This document shows, in pieces, positions 63,770 to 64,000 of a stretch of 64,000 bases of DNA. The notes under the pieces are model-generated. The model was not told where the DNA came from. It did no database searches and saw only the letters and a list, made by a program, of their open reading frames with translations. The translations under genes and the position numbers were made by a program. Where the stretch lies: positions 124,001 through 188,000 of the forward strand of contig CAMUMG010000002.1 in NCBI GenBank assembly GCA_947089905.1. The letters run 5' to 3'. Position 1 is the first letter of the stretch, and each line of letters begins with the position of its first letter. Source of the DNA: an uncultured Lachnospiraceae bacterium. GTDB taxonomy: Bacteria; Bacillota; Clostridia; Lachnospirales; Lachnospiraceae.

Positions 63770-64000
63770 ATGGATAAAAATGCGAATATAAAGAATCATA
63801 TTATTGAAGTTACTACTAAGTTGATTGAACAGCACAATGGTAATACCAAAGACATTACAGCTCGTATGATTGCTAGCAAAGCTGATATAGGATTAGGTTT
63901 AATCAACTATCATTTTGGAAGTAAGGAAAATCTGATAACGGAATGTGTTCAACGAATTATCGGAAAAACAGTTACAAAATTTTATATGACAGGAAATTAT
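63770..64000 (+). CDS. TetR-family regulator, 3' end outside window
   Basis: The visible 77 codons encode the TetR DNA-binding domain: IKNHIIEVTTKLIEQHNGNT, ITARMIASKADIGLGLINYH and FGSKENLITECV. AAGGAG lies 7 bases before the ATG. The ligand-binding domain is cut off by the window end, so its effector cannot be guessed. The paired palindromes in its promoter are likely its own operators, and a resistance or efflux gene may follow outside the window. Confidence 0.9.
   Translation, partial: MDKNANIKNHIIEVTTKLIEQHNGNTKDITARMIASKADIGLGLINYHFGSKENLITECVQRIIGKTVTKFYMTGNY

Overview
The window looks like a low-GC, spore-forming Clostridia chromosome, most likely Lachnospiraceae or a close relative. 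The reasons are A/T-rich codon use, a SpoVT orthologue, YhaM, MutS2, a VanW-family lipoprotein, a B12-binding radical SAM protein with a DUF4080-like tail, and a rubredoxin-fused glutamate synthase domain protein. Assignments rest on reading translated proteins, motifs and repeats by eye; no database search was run.

Layout. 1-6762 is the downstream end of an operon resembling an extracellular contractile injection system (eCIS): a MORN-repeat protein cut by the window edge, a 1558-residue exported protein with a TolC-like helical start and a copper-amine-oxidase-like C-terminus, a Pvc16/DUF4255-type sheath-cap protein and a DUF4280 PAAR-like spike protein. spoVT, a DtxR/MntR-type repressor, feoA and feoB follow. 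feoB is split at 9740/20365 by a 10,624-bp integrative element; joining the halves restores an exact 709-codon frame. The element carries a large serine recombinase, acetyltransferase and methyltransferase genes, GrpB, a C39-like protein, a zinc-ribbon/WYL pair, a small acidic protein, a DUF2806-like protein and AbiH. Its reconstructed attachment site is an almost perfect 40-bp palindrome.

21.3-35.3 kb is mostly chromosomal core: a PQQ-type beta-propeller protein, tRNA-Gly(TCC), a MATE transporter, radical SAM protein, nth, a DnaQ-like exonuclease, VanW, an AIR-synthase-like protein, an Lrp/aminotransferase pair, CheX-like and GltB-like proteins. 35.6-39 kb holds a two-gene P-loop ATPase plus TPR module that looks like a split STAND-type sensor. 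39.1-48.5 kb is housekeeping again: trmL, mutS2, a PhoB-type two-component system, a degenerate HtrA-like protein, yhaM and rlmD.

48.5-64 kb is accessory: decayed mobile-element scars, an XRE regulator, GNAT and AraC/GyrI-like genes, and an AgrC/AgrA-like LytTR two-component system. Its response regulator is interrupted by a 726-nt structured RNA insertion resembling an ORF-less group II intron. Then come lipoproteins, an ANT(6)-like adenylyltransferase, a GH29 fucosidase, a degraded M56/BlaR1 pseudogene, an AraC regulator divergent from an iron alcohol dehydrogenase, and the start of a TetR gene with a clear promoter/operator.

Two short structured repeat families (about 96 bp and 228 bp) each have one copy inside the feoB element and one in the nearby chromosome.
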